DNA from: Pseudomonas schmalbachii
Lineage (GTDB): Bacteria > Pseudomonadota > Gammaproteobacteria > Pseudomonadales > Pseudomonadaceae
Length of the DNA: 64,000 bases
Direction: 5' to 3'
Assembly (NCBI RefSeq): GCF_017589465.1
Contig: NZ_JAELYA010000010.1
Coordinates: 124,001 to 188,000 of the forward strand
How positions within the stretch are numbered: position 1 is the stretch's first letter; every line of letters begins with the position of its first letter. Under the pieces are notes generated by a model. It made no database searches. It saw nothing but the letters and a program-made list of their open reading frames with translations, and was not told where the DNA came from. The translations under genes were made by a program, and so were the position numbers. Below are positions 9,082 through 18,918 of this stretch, one piece after another.

Positions 9082-9771
9082 ATGATCCACGCCTACTTCA
9101 TCGCCGGCACCGACACCGAAATCGGCAAGACCACCATCGCTTGCGGCCTGCTGCATGCTGCGCGACTGGCCGGGATGTCCACCGCGGCGGCGAAGCCGGT
9201 GGCCTCGGGTTGCGAGAAGACCGCCGCCGGCCTGCGCAATTCCGATGCGCTTGGCCTGCTCGGCGAATGTACGTTGTCGCTGCGCTATGAGCAGGTGAAC
9301 CCCTTCGCCTTCGCGCCCGCCATCGCCCCGCACCTGGCCGCCCGCGAGGTCGGCATCAAGCTGGACGTGGCGAGCCTGGTCCCGCCGGTACGCGAGGTGC
9401 TGGCGCTGGGTGCCGACTTCACCGTGGTGGAAGGCGCCGGCGGCTGGCGTGTGCCTCTGGCGGGGGAGGAGAGTCTTTCCGACCTGGCCATCGAACTCGG
9501 GCTGCCGGTGATCCTGGTGGTCGGCGTGCGGCTGGGCTGCATCAACCACGCCGTGCTGAGCGCCGAAGCCATCCTGCACGACGGCCTGCCGCTGGCCGGC
9601 TGGGTGGCGAATATCGTCGACCCTGCAACATCGCGTATCGAAGAAAACCTCGCCACCCTCGCCGAGCGCCTGCCGGCCCCCTGCATCGGCCGCGTGCCGC
9701 GCCTGCCGAACGCCACTCCCGCCGCTGTCGCCAGTCATCTCGATCTCGGCATCCTCGATCTACCGGCCTGA
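9082..9771 (+). CDS. bioD: dethiobiotin synthetase
   Basis: The 229-residue P-loop ATPase closes the ureido ring of dethiobiotin from diaminopelargonate and CO2. The P-loop GTDTEIGKTT is at residues 9-18 (K16). VVEGAGGWRVPL is the second conserved block. I use ATG 9082; a TTG four codons upstream is less likely. No bioA is in the window, so diaminopelargonate synthase must be encoded elsewhere. Confidence 0.95.
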   Translation: MIHAYFIAGTDTEIGKTTIACGLLHAARLAGMSTAAAKPVASGCEKTAAGLRNSDALGLLGECTLSLRYEQVNPFAFAPAIAPHLAAREVGIKLDVASLVPPVREVLALGADFTVVEGAGGWRVPLAGEESLSDLAIELGLPVILVVGVRLGCINHAVLSAEAILHDGLPLAGWVANIVDPATSRIEENLATLAERLPAPCIGRVPRLPNATPAAVASHLDLGILDLPA

Positions 9772-9928
9772 TACCCCACTATTTTCGCCAGCCCGCCCTG
9801 CGGGCTTCCGGCGCTGCGCTTTACTTGATCTAGACGCTTCCGTTCATTCCGGGCGGACCGGCTCGCCGGCGGCTGACCGGCCGGTCGGTCTTCGTGCTTG
9901 ACAAGGTATTGTGGTGATACGTATGTTT
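9772..9928. promoter_or_regulatory. intergenic region with promoter for the acyl-CoA dehydrogenase gene
   Basis: No gene is seen between bioD and the dehydrogenase. TTGACA at 9898-9903 with TATGTT at 9922-9927 (18-nt spacer) forms a plausible sigma-70 promoter just before the PsrA-like palindrome. Confidence 0.45.
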
Positions 9929-9942
9929 CAAACGACTGTTTG
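9929..9942 (+). promoter_or_regulatory. PsrA-like fatty-acid operator
   Basis: The sequence CAAAC-GACT-GTTTG matches the known PsrA consensus (G/C)AAAC-N2-4-GTTT(G/C). It lies directly downstream of the putative -10 and 86 bp before the acyl-CoA dehydrogenase start. Long-chain acyl-CoA would relieve PsrA repression. Confidence 0.6.
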
Positions 9943-10027
9943 ACTGTCGGGGTGCCTGCGTGCGCCGACAGGGCGGCCGGACGACCTGGCCGACCGTTCC
10001 CAGAACCCTTCGTAGAGGTTTACTGCT

Positions 10028-11833
10028 ATGCCCGAATACAAGGCCCCATTGCGTGACATCCGTTTCGTTCGTGACGAGCTGCTGGGCTACGAAGCGCACT
10101 ACCAGAACCTGCCGGGCGCCCAGGATGCGACCCCGGACATGGTCAACGCCATCCTCGAAGAGGGTGCGAAGTTCTGTGAACAGGTGATCGGGCCGCTGAA
10201 CCGCGTCGGTGACCTGGAAGGCTGCACCTGGTCTGCCGAAGGCGTGAAAACCCCGACCGGCTTCAAGGAAGCCTACCAGCAGTTCGTCGAAGGCGGCTGG
10301 CCGAGCCTGGCGCATGACGTCGAGCACGGCGGCCAGGGCCTGCCGGAATCCCTCGGCATGGCGATCAGCGAAATGATCGGCGGCGCCAACTGGTCCTGGG
10401 GCATGTACCCGGGCCTGTCCCACGGCGCGATGAACACCCTGAGCGCCCACGGCACTCCGGAACAGCAGCACACCTACCTGACCAAGCTGGTTTCCGGCGA
10501 GTGGACCGGCACCATGTGCCTGACCGAGCCGCACTGCGGCACCGACCTCGGCATGCTGCGCACCAAGGCCGAACCGCAGGCCGACGGCAGCTACAAGGTC
10601 ACCGGCACCAAGATCTTCATTTCCGCTGGCGAGCACGACATGGCCGATAACATCGTGCACATCGTGCTGGCCCGCCTGCCCGACGCCCCGCAAGGCACCA
10701 AGGGCATCTCCCTGTTCATCGTGCCGAAGTTCCTGCCGAATGCCGAAGGCGGCGTGGGCGAGCGCAATGGCGTTTCCTGCGGCTCCATCGAACACAAGAT
10801 GGGCATCCACGGCAACGCCACCTGCGTGATGAACTTCGACGGCGCCACCGGCTTCCTGATCGGCCCGGCGAACAAGGGCCTGAACTGCATGTTCACCTTC
10901 ATGAACACCGCTCGCCTGGGGACCGCGCTGCAAGGCCTGGCCCACGCCGAAGTCGGCTTCCAGGGCGGCATCGCCTACGCTCGCGAGCGTCTGCAGATGC
11001 GTTCCCTGACCGGCCCGAAAGCTCCGGACAAGGCTGCCGACCCGATCATCGTGCATCCGGACGTGCGCCGCATGCTGCTGACCATGAAGGCCTTCGCCGA
11101 AGGCAACCGCGCGATGCTGTACTACGCCGCCAAGCAGGTCGACATCGTCCAGCGCAGCCAGGATGAAGAACAGAAGAAAGCCGCCGACGCGATGCTGGCC
11201 TTCCTCACTCCGATCGCCAAGGCGTTCATGACCGAAGTTGGCTTCGAAGCCGCCAACCACGGCGTACAGATCTACGGTGGCCACGGCTTCATCGCCGAGC
11301 ACGGCATGGAGCAGAACGTCCGCGACAGCCGCATCTCCTGCCTGTACGAAGGCACCACCGGCGTCCAGGCCCTCGACCTGCTCGGCCGCAAGATCCTCAT
11401 GACCCAGGGCGAAGCGCTGAAGGGCTTTACCAGGATCGTCCACAAGTTCTGCCAGGCCAACGAAGCCAACGACGCGGTGAAGGAATTCGTCGCTCCGCTG
11501 GCACAGCTGAACAAGGAATGGGGCGAACTGACCATGAAGGTCGGCATGGCTGCCATGAAGGATCGCGAGGAAGTCGGCGCCGCTTCGGTGGACTACCTGA
11601 TGTACTCCGGCTACGCGGTACTGGCCTACTTCTGGGCCGACATGGCCCGCCTGGCCGCCGAAAAACTGGCTGCCGGAACCAACGAGGAAGCCTTCTACAA
11701 GGCCAAGCTGCAGACCGCGCGCTTCTACTTCCAGCGCATCCTGCCGCGTACCCGCGCTCATGTGGGCTCCATGCTGTCGGGCGCCAGCAACCTGATGGAT
11801 ATGGCCGAGGAAGATTTCGCCCTCGGTTACTGA
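10028..11833 (+). CDS. long-form acyl-CoA dehydrogenase (C-terminal domain type)
   Basis: The 601-residue FAD flavoenzyme should catalyse the first oxidation step of beta-oxidation. It has the long Pseudomonas architecture: an N-terminal helical domain, the beta-domain motif [13 protein letters not shown] (about 159-171), the [12 protein letters not shown] flavin-contact region, the YGGHGFI block and the catalytic Glu in [12 protein letters not shown] (about 440), then an extra C-terminal helical domain. The N-terminal peptide [13 protein letters not shown] is shared with the next gene, indicating a paralog pair. It has its own terminator. Confidence 0.93.
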   Translation: MPEYKAPLRDIRFVRDELLGYEAHYQNLPGAQDATPDMVNAILEEGAKFCEQVIGPLNRVGDLEGCTWSAEGVKTPTGFKEAYQQFVEGGWPSLAHDVEHGGQGLPESLGMAISEMIGGANWSWGMYPGLSHGAMNTLSAHGTPEQQHTYLTKLVSGEWTGTMCLTEPHCGTDLGMLRTKAEPQADGSYKVTGTKIFISAGEHDMADNIVHIVLARLPDAPQGTKGISLFIVPKFLPNAEGGVGERNGVSCGSIEHKMGIHGNATCVMNFDGATGFLIGPANKGLNCMFTFMNTARLGTALQGLAHAEVGFQGGIAYARERLQMRSLTGPKAPDKAADPIIVHPDVRRMLLTMKAFAEGNRAMLYYAAKQVDIVQRSQDEEQKKAADAMLAFLTPIAKAFMTEVGFEAANHGVQIYGGHGFIAEHGMEQNVRDSRISCLYEGTTGVQALDLLGRKILMTQGEALKGFTRIVHKFCQANEANDAVKEFVAPLAQLNKEWGELTMKVGMAAMKDREEVGAASVDYLMYSGYAVLAYFWADMARLAAEKLAAGTNEEAFYKAKLQTARFYFQRILPRTRAHVGSMLSGASNLMDMAEEDFALGY

Positions 11834-11856
11834 TTTGCTCCGTACTTGGAGAAAGG

Positions 11857-11882
11857 GCCCGCCATCTGGCGGGCTTTTTTTT
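11857..11882 (+). terminator. intrinsic terminator of the first acyl-CoA dehydrogenase gene
   Basis: The 7-bp stem GCCCGCC/GGCGGGC with a 4-nt loop is followed by eight T residues, 24 bp after the stop codon. Confidence 0.92.
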
Positions 11883-11886
11883 CGCG

Positions 11887-11950
11887 CGTAGGGCGGGTGC
11901 AACCCGCCAGTTTTTTTGCTTCGAAAATGGCGGGTTGCACCCGCCCTACG
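11887..11950. repeat. REP-like inverted repeat
   Basis: Perfect 22-bp arms at 11887-11908 and 11929-11950 belong to the same family as 9004-9067, with GTGCAACCC replacing GTGAAACCC. It lies immediately after a T-run terminator. Confidence 0.85.
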
Positions 11951-12086
11951 ACCACGACTGATCTATGAATGATCGGTCATGCAGTGACGCTACGTTTCAC
12001 AATGGTTGTGGATGTAAGCTCCGCAACATCGCTCGTTCGCGTCCTATCCTGATTGCCATCCGTCGTTGTCTGTTCGAGGAATTCCC

Positions 12087-13865
12087 ATGGCCGACTACAA
12101 AGCCCCCCTGCGTGACATGCAATTCGTCCTCAATGAAGTGTTCGAGGTCGCCAAGCTCTGGGCGGAGCTGCCGGCCCTGGCCGAAACCGTCGATGCGGAC
12201 ACCGCCGCGGCGATCCTCGAAGAGGCCGGCAAGGTCACCGCGGGCAGCATCGCGCCGCTGAACCGCTCCGGCGACGAAGAGGGTTGCCAGTGGACGGACG
12301 GCGCGGTCAGCACGCCGGCCGGCTTCCCCGAGGCCTACCGCACCTATGCCGAAGGCGGCTGGGTTGGCGTCGGCGGCGATCCGGAATTCGGCGGCATGGG
12401 CATGCCCAAGGCGATCTCGGCGCAGGTCGAGGAAATGGTGCACTCGGCCAACATGTCCTTCGGCCTCTACCCCATGCTGACCGCCGGCGCCTGCCTGTCG
12501 CTCAACGCCCACGCCAGCGAGGAGCTGAAGCAGAAGTACCTGCCGAACATGTACGCCGGAGTCTGGGCCGGCTCCATGTGCCTGACCGAGCCGCACGCCG
12601 GCACCGACCTCGGCATCATCCGCACCAAGGCCGAGCCGCAAGCGGATGGCAGCTACAGGATCAGCGGCACCAAGATTTTCATCACCGGCGGCGAGCACGA
12701 CCTCACCGAGAACATCATTCACCTGGTGCTGGCCAAGCTGCCGGATGCGCCGGCCGGTCCGAAAGGCATCTCACTGTTCGTCGTGCCGAAGGTGCTGGTC
12801 AACGCCGACGGCTCGCTGGGCGAAAGGAACGCCGTGTCCTGCGGCTCCATCGAGCACAAGATGGGCATCAAGGGCTCGGCTACCTGTGTGATGAACTTCG
12901 ATGGCGCCACCGGCTGGATCGTCGACGCGCCGAACAAGGGCCTGGCGGCGATGTTCACCATGATGAACTACGAGCGCCTGGGCGTCGGCATCCAGGGGCT
13001 GGCGGCTGGCGAGCGCTCCTACCAGAGTGCCGTGGAGTATGCCCGCGAGCGTATCCAGAGCCGCGCGCCGACCGGTCCGGTAGCGAAAGACAAGGCTGCC
13101 GACCCGATCATCGTGCACCCCGATGTGCGCCGCATGCTGCTCACCATGAAGGCCCTCAACGAGGGTGGCCGTGCCTTCTCCAGCTACGTCGCCATGCAGC
13201 TGGACACCGCCAAGTTCAGCGAGGACGCCACTACCCGCAAGCGCGCCGAGGAACTGGTGGCGCTGCTGACCCCGGTGGCCAAGGCCTTCCTCACCGATGT
13301 CGGCCTGGAAGCCTGCGTCCACGGCCAGCAGATCTTCGGCGGCCATGGTTACATCCGCGAATGGGGCCAGGAACAACTGGTGCGCGACGTGCGCATCGCG
13401 CAGATCTACGAAGGCACCAACGGCATCCAGGCCCTCGACCTGGCCGGGCGCAAGATCGTCGCCAGCGGCGGCGCGTTCTACAAGCACTTCGCCGACGAGG
13501 TGAAAGCCTTCGCCAACGGTGCCGGTGCGGAACTGGCCGAGTTCGTCGAGCCGCTGAAGGCCGCCATCGCCAACCTCGACGAGCTGACCGCCTGGCTGCT
13601 CGAACAGGGCAAGGCCAACCCGAACGAAATCGGCGCCGCCTCGGTGGAGTACCTGCACGTGTTCGGCTACACCGCCTACGCCTACATGTGGGCGTTGATG
13701 GCACGGGCCGCGCAGGGCAAGGAAGGGCAGGACGAGTTCTACGCCAGCAAGCTGGGCATCGCGCGCTTCTTCTTCGCCCGCCTGCTGCCGCGCATCCACT
13801 CGCTGACCGCGTCGGTGAAGGCGGGTAGCGAGTCGCTGTATCTGCTGGATGCGGCGCAGTTCTGA
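12087..13865 (+). CDS. long-form acyl-CoA dehydrogenase (paralog)
   Basis: The start is ATG 12087 (MADYKAPLRDMQFVLNE) with CGAGGA upstream; an extension seven codons upstream is rejected because the paralog starts at the equivalent methionine. The protein has 592 residues. It shares the MCLTEPHAGTDLG flavin motif, GGHGYIREWGQEQ and the catalytic YEGTNGIQALDLAG with the preceding gene. It lacks the PsrA-like box, so the two paralogs may respond to different acyl chains or signals. It converges on the nir operon. Confidence 0.93.
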   Translation: MADYKAPLRDMQFVLNEVFEVAKLWAELPALAETVDADTAAAILEEAGKVTAGSIAPLNRSGDEEGCQWTDGAVSTPAGFPEAYRTYAEGGWVGVGGDPEFGGMGMPKAISAQVEEMVHSANMSFGLYPMLTAGACLSLNAHASEELKQKYLPNMYAGVWAGSMCLTEPHAGTDLGIIRTKAEPQADGSYRISGTKIFITGGEHDLTENIIHLVLAKLPDAPAGPKGISLFVVPKVLVNADGSLGERNAVSCGSIEHKMGIKGSATCVMNFDGATGWIVDAPNKGLAAMFTMMNYERLGVGIQGLAAGERSYQSAVEYARERIQSRAPTGPVAKDKAADPIIVHPDVRRMLLTMKALNEGGRAFSSYVAMQLDTAKFSEDATTRKRAEELVALLTPVAKAFLTDVGLEACVHGQQIFGGHGYIREWGQEQLVRDVRIAQIYEGTNGIQALDLAGRKIVASGGAFYKHFADEVKAFANGAGAELAEFVEPLKAAIANLDELTAWLLEQGKANPNEIGAASVEYLHVFGYTAYAYMWALMARAAQGKEGQDEFYASKLGIARFFFARLLPRIHSLTASVKAGSESLYLLDAAQF

Positions 13866-13952
13866 TCGGCGGCCTGTCTAGCCCGGAAGCCCGGCATGTG
13901 CTGGGTTGTTGGGCTTCGCTGCGCTCAGCGCCAACCTACGCAATCGGTGAAA

Positions 13953-13978
13953 GCCCGCTCTATCCGAGCGGGCTTTTT
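13953..13978 (+). terminator. terminator between the acyl-CoA dehydrogenase and nirN
   Basis: The 8-bp stem GCCCGCTC/GAGCGGGC with a 5-nt loop is followed by TTTTT on the plus strand. It lies 4 bp beyond the nirN stop, so it may also slow minus-strand transcription. Confidence 0.85.
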
Positions 13979-13982
13979 CTAT

Positions 13983-15464
13983 TCAATGCGATGTGCCTTC
14001 GACAAAGCCGATCTTGTTGCCGACGTTGTATTTGCCGGACGGCTTGTTCATCGGTATGCGCTTCACTTCTCGCAGGCTGTGCGCATCGTAGATCACCAAC
14101 GCACCGTCCTTGTCCCAGACGCTGAGCAGCGCATAGCGGCCATCGCGGGTGAACTCGACATGGCCCGCGGTTTTTCCCGGCATGGGTTGCAGGCGGTGGG
14201 CGATTTCCAGGCTCTGCTTGTCGATCAGCAGGATCTCGTCGTTCTTCTTGCCGAGGAAGGTATCCGTCCAGGCATAGGGCGAGTCGGCGTGGCTGCGCAT
14301 GAAGAAACCGGGGCCGTCGGTGGTTATTTCCTTGATCGGCTTCCAGTCCTGAAGATCGACGACCGAGATCACGCCGCGCCTGATATTGGGCGTGGCAAAT
14401 ACCCAGCGGCCATCGCGCCGCCAGTAGATGCCCGAGCCCAGGTGGGGCATGCCCGACATTGGAATCTCGGCGATCTTCCTGCCGTTGTCGAGATCGATGA
14501 CCTCACCGCCGCTGGACTGCCGTGAACTGCCCAGCAGATACCGGTAGTCCGGGGTGAAGGAGAAGTCGTCGAGGTAGTCCTGAACCTGCAGGCGCCGAGG
14601 CGTGACCGGTTGCTGCCCGGCGTATGGCAATTCCCATAGCTCGTGAACATCCTTCAGGGCGACCACGAAGCTGTGACGAGGCGGTGCGGTGTACACCGCG
14701 CTGACCCGCGATGGCTTTCCGGCCAGGTCCTGCGCGGGGATCACCTGTACCAGCGAGAGATCCCGCGCATCCAGCAGCACGAGATTGCCCGGCAGGTAAT
14801 TGCCTGCCAGAGCCCAGCGGCCGTCATCGCTGACCGCGAGGTTGCGGGTATTCAGCCCGACACGGATCTCGGCGATGGTCTTCAGGTTGTGGAGGTCGTA
14901 GAGCGTGATCCAGCCATCGCGGGAGGCGAAGTAGACGAAGCGGCCATCGGGCGAGAACTTCGGCCCGCCGTGCAGCGCGTAGCGGGAAGCGAAGCGGGTG
15001 AGCGGTTCGAAGCGCTCGCCATCGAGGATGGTGACATGGTGATCGCCGGACTCGACCACCACAAACAGGTTCAGCGGATCGCTCTTGTGTTGCGGCTGTG
15101 CGGGGAGGCTGTCCGGCCGGTTGACGATGATATGGCTGGCACGTATGTCGGCAGCTTCCCAGACCGGTCGCACGGCAGGTGGCTGGAAAAGGTAGTCGAC
15201 CAGCCGCTCGATCTGGCTGTCGTCGAGTTGACTGGCGAAACCGGCCATCTGCGTTGCTGGACGGCCGTTGCGAATTACCGCGCACGCCTGCTCCGGCTTC
15301 AGTCGGTCGAGGCTTTCCGGCAGCAGTGCCGGACCGCTGCCTCCGAGCCGTGAGCTGCCGTGGCAGGATTGGCAATGCTGGCGATAGAGCTGCTCGGCGT
15401 CATCGCCAGCGGCCAGGGCGGCAGTGCTGATCAGCAGGGTGGCGAACAGGGCTATCAGGCGCAT
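13983..15464 (-). CDS. nirN: NirN, cytochrome c/d1 protein of heme d1 biogenesis
   Basis: Starting at ATG 15464 (MRLIALFATLLISTAALA) gives 493 residues with a Sec signal peptide, a cytochrome c domain with CQSCH near residue 36 and a C-terminal eight-bladed d1-type beta-propeller like NirS. NirN performs the final dehydrogenation making heme d1 in the periplasm and hands it to NirS. It is the last gene of the nir operon. Its start overlaps the nirE stop by 10 bp. Confidence 0.93.
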   Translation of the reverse strand: MRLIALFATLLISTAALAAGDDAEQLYRQHCQSCHGSSRLGGSGPALLPESLDRLKPEQACAVIRNGRPATQMAGFASQLDDSQIERLVDYLFQPPAVRPVWEAADIRASHIIVNRPDSLPAQPQHKSDPLNLFVVVESGDHHVTILDGERFEPLTRFASRYALHGGPKFSPDGRFVYFASRDGWITLYDLHNLKTIAEIRVGLNTRNLAVSDDGRWALAGNYLPGNLVLLDARDLSLVQVIPAQDLAGKPSRVSAVYTAPPRHSFVVALKDVHELWELPYAGQQPVTPRRLQVQDYLDDFSFTPDYRYLLGSSRQSSGGEVIDLDNGRKIAEIPMSGMPHLGSGIYWRRDGRWVFATPNIRRGVISVVDLQDWKPIKEITTDGPGFFMRSHADSPYAWTDTFLGKKNDEILLIDKQSLEIAHRLQPMPGKTAGHVEFTRDGRYALLSVWDKDGALVIYDAHSLREVKRIPMNKPSGKYNVGNKIGFVEGTSH

Positions 15465-16291
15465 AACTCGGCCTTGGCGATTGTCTGAAGCGCGATCGGC
15501 TGGCTGAAATTGGCAAGCATCGCTTCGTCGAACAGAGTCACCACCTTGCCGATCACGATCAGCGTGGGGGGATCGAAGCGTTGTTGCGTGGCTAGTTGCG
15601 CAAGCGTGCACAGCTCGCCGCGAAGCACCTGCTGGCTTTGCTGTGTGCCGTGGCTGATCAATGCGGCCGGTGTGCTGGCGCACAGACCGTTTTCCATCAA
15701 CCTTCGGGTGATTTCGCCGAGATTGCCCAGGCCCATGTAGAACACCAGGGTGTGCCGGTCACTGGCCAGGGCTGCCCAGTCCAGGTCGAGGCGGCCGTCG
15801 TTCTGCAGGTGGCCGGTGACGAATACGCAGGCCTGGGCCAGGTCCCGGTGAGTAAGAGGAATGCCGGCGTAGGTCGTGCAGCCGGACGCGGCGGTGATGC
15901 CCGGGACTACCTGGCAGGGGATGCCATGGCGCAGCAGCAGATCCAGCTCTTCCGCGCCGCGTCCGAAGATGAATGGATCTCCGCCCTTGAGTCGAACCAC
16001 ACGCCGTCCCCGATGCGCCAGGCCAAGCAACAGCAGGTTGATCTGATCCTGGGGCAGGCTGTGATGGCCACTGCGCTTGCCGACATAGTGCCGCTCGCAA
16101 TCCGGCGGCAGCATTCCGATTATTTCGTCGGCCACCAGGCGGTCGTAGACAACTGCGTCGGCCTGTTGCAACAGGCTCCATCCGCGCAGGGTGAGCAGGC
16201 CGGGATCGCCGGGGCCGGCGCCGACCAGCGCCACGCTGCCAGGCTGCAGTGCGGTGCCGAATAGCTGGGTGGGTAATGCGGGAATGTCCAT
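15455..16291 (-). CDS. nirE: S-adenosylmethionine:uroporphyrinogen III methyltransferase NirE
   Basis: NirE makes precorrin-2, the entry to heme d1 synthesis. The 278-residue protein (ATG 16291, MDIPALPTQLF) has VALVGAGPGDPGLLTL, VYDRLV, VRLKGGDPFIFGRGAEE, GITAASGCTTYAGIPLTHRD and FVTGHL, all SUMT signatures. A TTG start at 16315 would overlap nirJ and is not preferred. It lies 10 bp after nirJ. Confidence 0.95.
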   Translation of the reverse strand: MDIPALPTQLFGTALQPGSVALVGAGPGDPGLLTLRGWSLLQQADAVVYDRLVADEIIGMLPPDCERHYVGKRSGHHSLPQDQINLLLLGLAHRGRRVVRLKGGDPFIFGRGAEELDLLLRHGIPCQVVPGITAASGCTTYAGIPLTHRDLAQACVFVTGHLQNDGRLDLDWAALASDRHTLVFYMGLGNLGEITRRLMENGLCASTPAALISHGTQQSQQVLRGELCTLAQLATQQRFDPPTLIVIGKVVTLFDEAMLANFSQPIALQTIAKAELCA

Positions 16292-16301
16292 ATCGACGGT
16301 C

Positions 16302-17480
16302 TCACACTGCTTCAAGAGGTATTCGTTGTGGCTCGCTCATCCCGATCTCCGCATCGGTCAGGTGGCATCCGGGGTCCTCGCCCCAGAGATCGCCACCGGC
16401 CCAGGCGCGGGTTCGCGTGTTGCCATTGCAGATGTCCAGCCAGCGGCAGGTAGAACAGCGTCCGCCGACAGGGCGTGGATGCTGGCGCAGTTGCAGGAGC
16501 AGTGGGTCGGGCTGTTCGAACCAGAGTTCGGCGAAGCGCCGATGGCGCACGTTGCCGACGCTGTGGTGCCACCAGTAAGTGTCCGGATGCACCTCGCCGG
16601 TGTTGTCGATGTTGGCGATGCCCGCGCCGGAAGCGTTGCCGCCCCATTGCCGCAGCATTCGCTCCAGACCGGCCCGCTGCCAGGGACGGTGGCGCTCCAC
16701 CCAGCCAAGCAGCAGAACGGCATCCGCGTCGTTGTTGCCCGTGACGAAGTCGCTGTCCCGCCCCGCGCGGATATCTTCGTCGGCCCGGGCGAATAGCAGT
16801 TCCACCGCTTCGCGGGCGCGCTGGTGATGGGCGTCGAGCTTGCGGCTGCGGCGTCCGCGACCGCTGTAGTTGAGGTGGGACAGATAGAACTTCTGCACAT
16901 CCAGTTCGCGCATCATGTCCAGCAGCGCAGGGAGCTGCGAGGCATTCTCCTCCGTCAGCGTGGTGCGCATTCCCACGCGGATGCCGGCTTCGCGGCACAG
17001 GCGCATGGCTCCCAGCGCGCTGTCGAAGCTGCCTGCCAGTTGGCGGAAGCGGTCATGGGTTTCCCGCAGGCCGTCGAGGCTGATGCCGACATAGTCGAAC
17101 CGGGCATCGACGATGCGCTGGATGTTTTGCGGGCCGATCAGGGTGCCGTTGCTGGACAGCGCGACAAGCATTCCAGACGCACGGGCGTGGGCGGCGATCT
17201 CGAACAGGTCGGGATGCAGCAGCGGTTCGCCGCCGGAAAGGATCATCACGCGCACACCGGCTGTGTGCAGGTCGTCGATGACGCGGAGGATTTCTGCCGT
17301 GGGCAGCTCGTCCCTGAATGCGCTGTCGGCGGACGTCGAGTAGCAGTGCTTGCAGGTCAGGTTGCAGCGGCGCAGCAGGTTCCAGATCACCACGGGCGGA
17401 CGCGGTGTACCGGCGGCGGGAGAGCGGGAGGGCTCTTCCGGTTTGTCCAGGCTGCGCAGGTAATGGCTGATTCTCAGCAT
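16302..17480 (-). CDS. nirJ: heme d1 biosynthesis radical SAM protein NirJ
   Basis: The 392-residue protein (start MLRISHYLRSLDKPEE, ATG 17480) has the radical SAM cluster motif CNLTCKHCYS and the GGEPLL SAM-binding block, plus a Cys-rich SPASM-like C-terminus (CSTCRWLDICNG and a late C). NirJ removes the propionate side chains from the d1 precursor to create the keto groups. Its start overlaps the nirH stop by 7 bp. Confidence 0.95.
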   Translation of the reverse strand: MLRISHYLRSLDKPEEPSRSPAAGTPRPPVVIWNLLRRCNLTCKHCYSTSADSAFRDELPTAEILRVIDDLHTAGVRVMILSGGEPLLHPDLFEIAAHARASGMLVALSSNGTLIGPQNIQRIVDARFDYVGISLDGLRETHDRFRQLAGSFDSALGAMRLCREAGIRVGMRTTLTEENASQLPALLDMMRELDVQKFYLSHLNYSGRGRRSRKLDAHHQRAREAVELLFARADEDIRAGRDSDFVTGNNDADAVLLLGWVERHRPWQRAGLERMLRQWGGNASGAGIANIDNTGEVHPDTYWWHHSVGNVRHRRFAELWFEQPDPLLLQLRQHPRPVGGRCSTCRWLDICNGNTRTRAWAGGDLWGEDPGCHLTDAEIGMSEPQRIPLEAV

Positions 17481-17983
17481 GTCGGGCTCTCCGGCAGGCG
17501 CAGCCCGGTCTTCTTCAGGATGCGGCGGCTGACCAGCATCTCGTCGGCGCGACAGCTGTCGCCCAGTAGCACGCGAATCTGTCGGCGGTAGCCGTCGATT
17601 TCTTCGCTGCTGCGCCCATGTACCATGGCGAACAGGTTGTAGGGCCAGTCGGGCAGGTGACGCGGACGTCGATAGCAATGGCTGACGAAGGGCAGGATGC
17701 CGACGATGCGGCCGAACCGGTCGACGAGCTGGTCGTCCACGTCCCAGACGGTCATGCCGTTGTGCCGGTAGCCCAGGCGATAGTGGTTCGGCACGGCGGC
17801 GATCCTGCGGATGACACCGGCTTGCTGGAGCCGCCGGAGCAGGGCGAGGGTTTCCGCTGATGTCAGCTCCAGCCGTTCGGCCAGCCAGTCCCAGGGTTCG
17901 TTCACCAGCGGCAGGCCGGCCTGGGTCAGTGCGATCAGGCGGCGGGCCAGCAACTGGTCAGAGGGAGAAATGCAGGCCGACAT
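17474..17983 (-). CDS. nirH: siroheme decarboxylase subunit NirH
   Basis: One of four Lrp/AsnC-like proteins (169 residues) that decarboxylate siroheme to didecarboxysiroheme on the d1 pathway. An N-terminal winged helix (about 12-65) precedes a ferredoxin-like domain with HCYRRPRHLPDWPYNLFAMVHG. This motif is shared with NirL, while NirD and NirG carry HNYQREH instead. It overlaps nirG by 26 bp and nirJ by 7 bp. Confidence 0.92.
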   Translation of the reverse strand: MSACISPSDQLLARRLIALTQAGLPLVNEPWDWLAERLELTSAETLALLRRLQQAGVIRRIAAVPNHYRLGYRHNGMTVWDVDDQLVDRFGRIVGILPFVSHCYRRPRHLPDWPYNLFAMVHGRSSEEIDGYRRQIRVLLGDSCRADEMLVSRRILKKTGLRLPESPTC

Positions 17984-18401
17984 GGTAGGTCCTCTCCTTG
18001 GGCAGGGAAATCACCGGCAGCCCGGTCTCTTTCTCGATGCGCTCGAGGGTGGCGGAAACCTGTTCCGGGCTTTCGCAGGCCAGCACGAACCACATGTTCA
18101 GGCGGTGCTCGCGCTGATAGTTGTGCGCCACCTCCGGCATGGCCCGCAGCTGTGCCGCAACCTCCTTGAAGCGATTTTGCGGGACGCTCATGGCGGCCAG
18201 GGTGAAGGCACCCCCAAGGGGTTCGATATCGAACATGGGGCCGAAGCGGGTGAGGGTGCCGTCGTCGAGCAGGTACTGCAGGCGTGCGAGCAATACTTCC
18301 TCGGTGCAATTCAATTCCGCTGCCAGCAGGGCGTAGGGATGGGGTTCCAGGGGCAGGCCGTGTTGAAGACGGTTGAGCAGGCGCCGGTCGAATTCATCCA
18401 T
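17958..18401 (-). CDS. nirG: siroheme decarboxylase subunit NirG
   Basis: Starting at ATG 18401 ([17 protein letters not shown]) gives 147 residues. The Lrp-like winged helix is followed by [21 protein letters not shown], the NirD/NirG-type active-site motif. It partners NirH-type subunits in decarboxylating siroheme. It overlaps nirL by 8 bp; the gene order D-L-G-H supports the name. Confidence 0.92.
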   Translation of the reverse strand: MDEFDRRLLNRLQHGLPLEPHPYALLAAELNCTEEVLLARLQYLLDDGTLTRFGPMFDIEPLGGAFTLAAMSVPQNRFKEVAAQLRAMPEVAHNYQREHRLNMWFVLACESPEQVSATLERIEKETGLPVISLPKERTYHVGLHFSL

Positions 18402-18918
18402 GGCCCGCGTCCTGTTTTCCCGGTGCTGGCGTATAGCGGGCGCCGCATTGCTTGAAGGCGCGCAGGCTGAACAACATCTGGTGTGGCCGGTCGTGCAGGC
18501 CTTGGCGTTCGAGCAGGGCGCGTACCTGTCGCTCCACCTGTGCACGTTCGCGACCGTGAATCATGCAGAACAGGTTGAATCGCCAGTGCGGAAGTCGTCG
18601 TGGCCGGCGGTAGCAGAGGGATATCGCCGGCTCCTGCCCAAGGCGCTGTCCGATGGCGTCGACCTGGTCGTCGTCGATGTCCAGCACCAGCATGGCATTG
18701 GCCGTGAAGCCCAGCGCGCGATGGTTGACCACCAGGCCGAGGCGGCGGAACAGCCCGTTGTCGCTCCAGTGTTGTACCTGCTGCAGCACCTGTACCTCGT
18801 TGGCGCCAATGCGCTCGGCAAGCTCCCGATATGGGCGGCTCGTCAGCGGCAAGCCCTTTTCGAGCAGATGGCGCAGATGCCGGCACTGCTCTTCATTGAG
18901 CGGTACGAATGCAGTCAT
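18394..18918 (-). CDS. nirL: siroheme decarboxylase subunit NirL
   Basis: Starting at ATG 18918 ([15 protein letters not shown]) gives 174 residues. The winged helix (about 10-62) precedes the ferredoxin-like half with [23 protein letters not shown], closely matching NirH and marking an ancient L/H duplication. It overlaps nirD by 26 bp and nirG by 8 bp. Confidence 0.92.
   Translation of the reverse strand: MTAFVPLNEEQCRHLRHLLEKGLPLTSRPYRELAERIGANEVQVLQQVQHWSDNGLFRRLGLVVNHRALGFTANAMLVLDIDDDQVDAIGQRLGQEPAISLCYRRPRRLPHWRFNLFCMIHGRERAQVERQVRALLERQGLHDRPHQMLFSLRAFKQCGARYTPAPGKQDAGHG

Noticed and set aside
9830-11902. 690-codon minus-strand ORF opposite the first acyl-CoA dehydrogenase
   Set aside because: His/Gln/Ala-rich antisense shadow of a clear flavoenzyme gene; no start signal or recognisable domain.
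16292-16315. Upstream TTG start for nirE
   Set aside because: It overlaps nirJ and adds residues not expected in NirE; the ATG at 16291 fits better.
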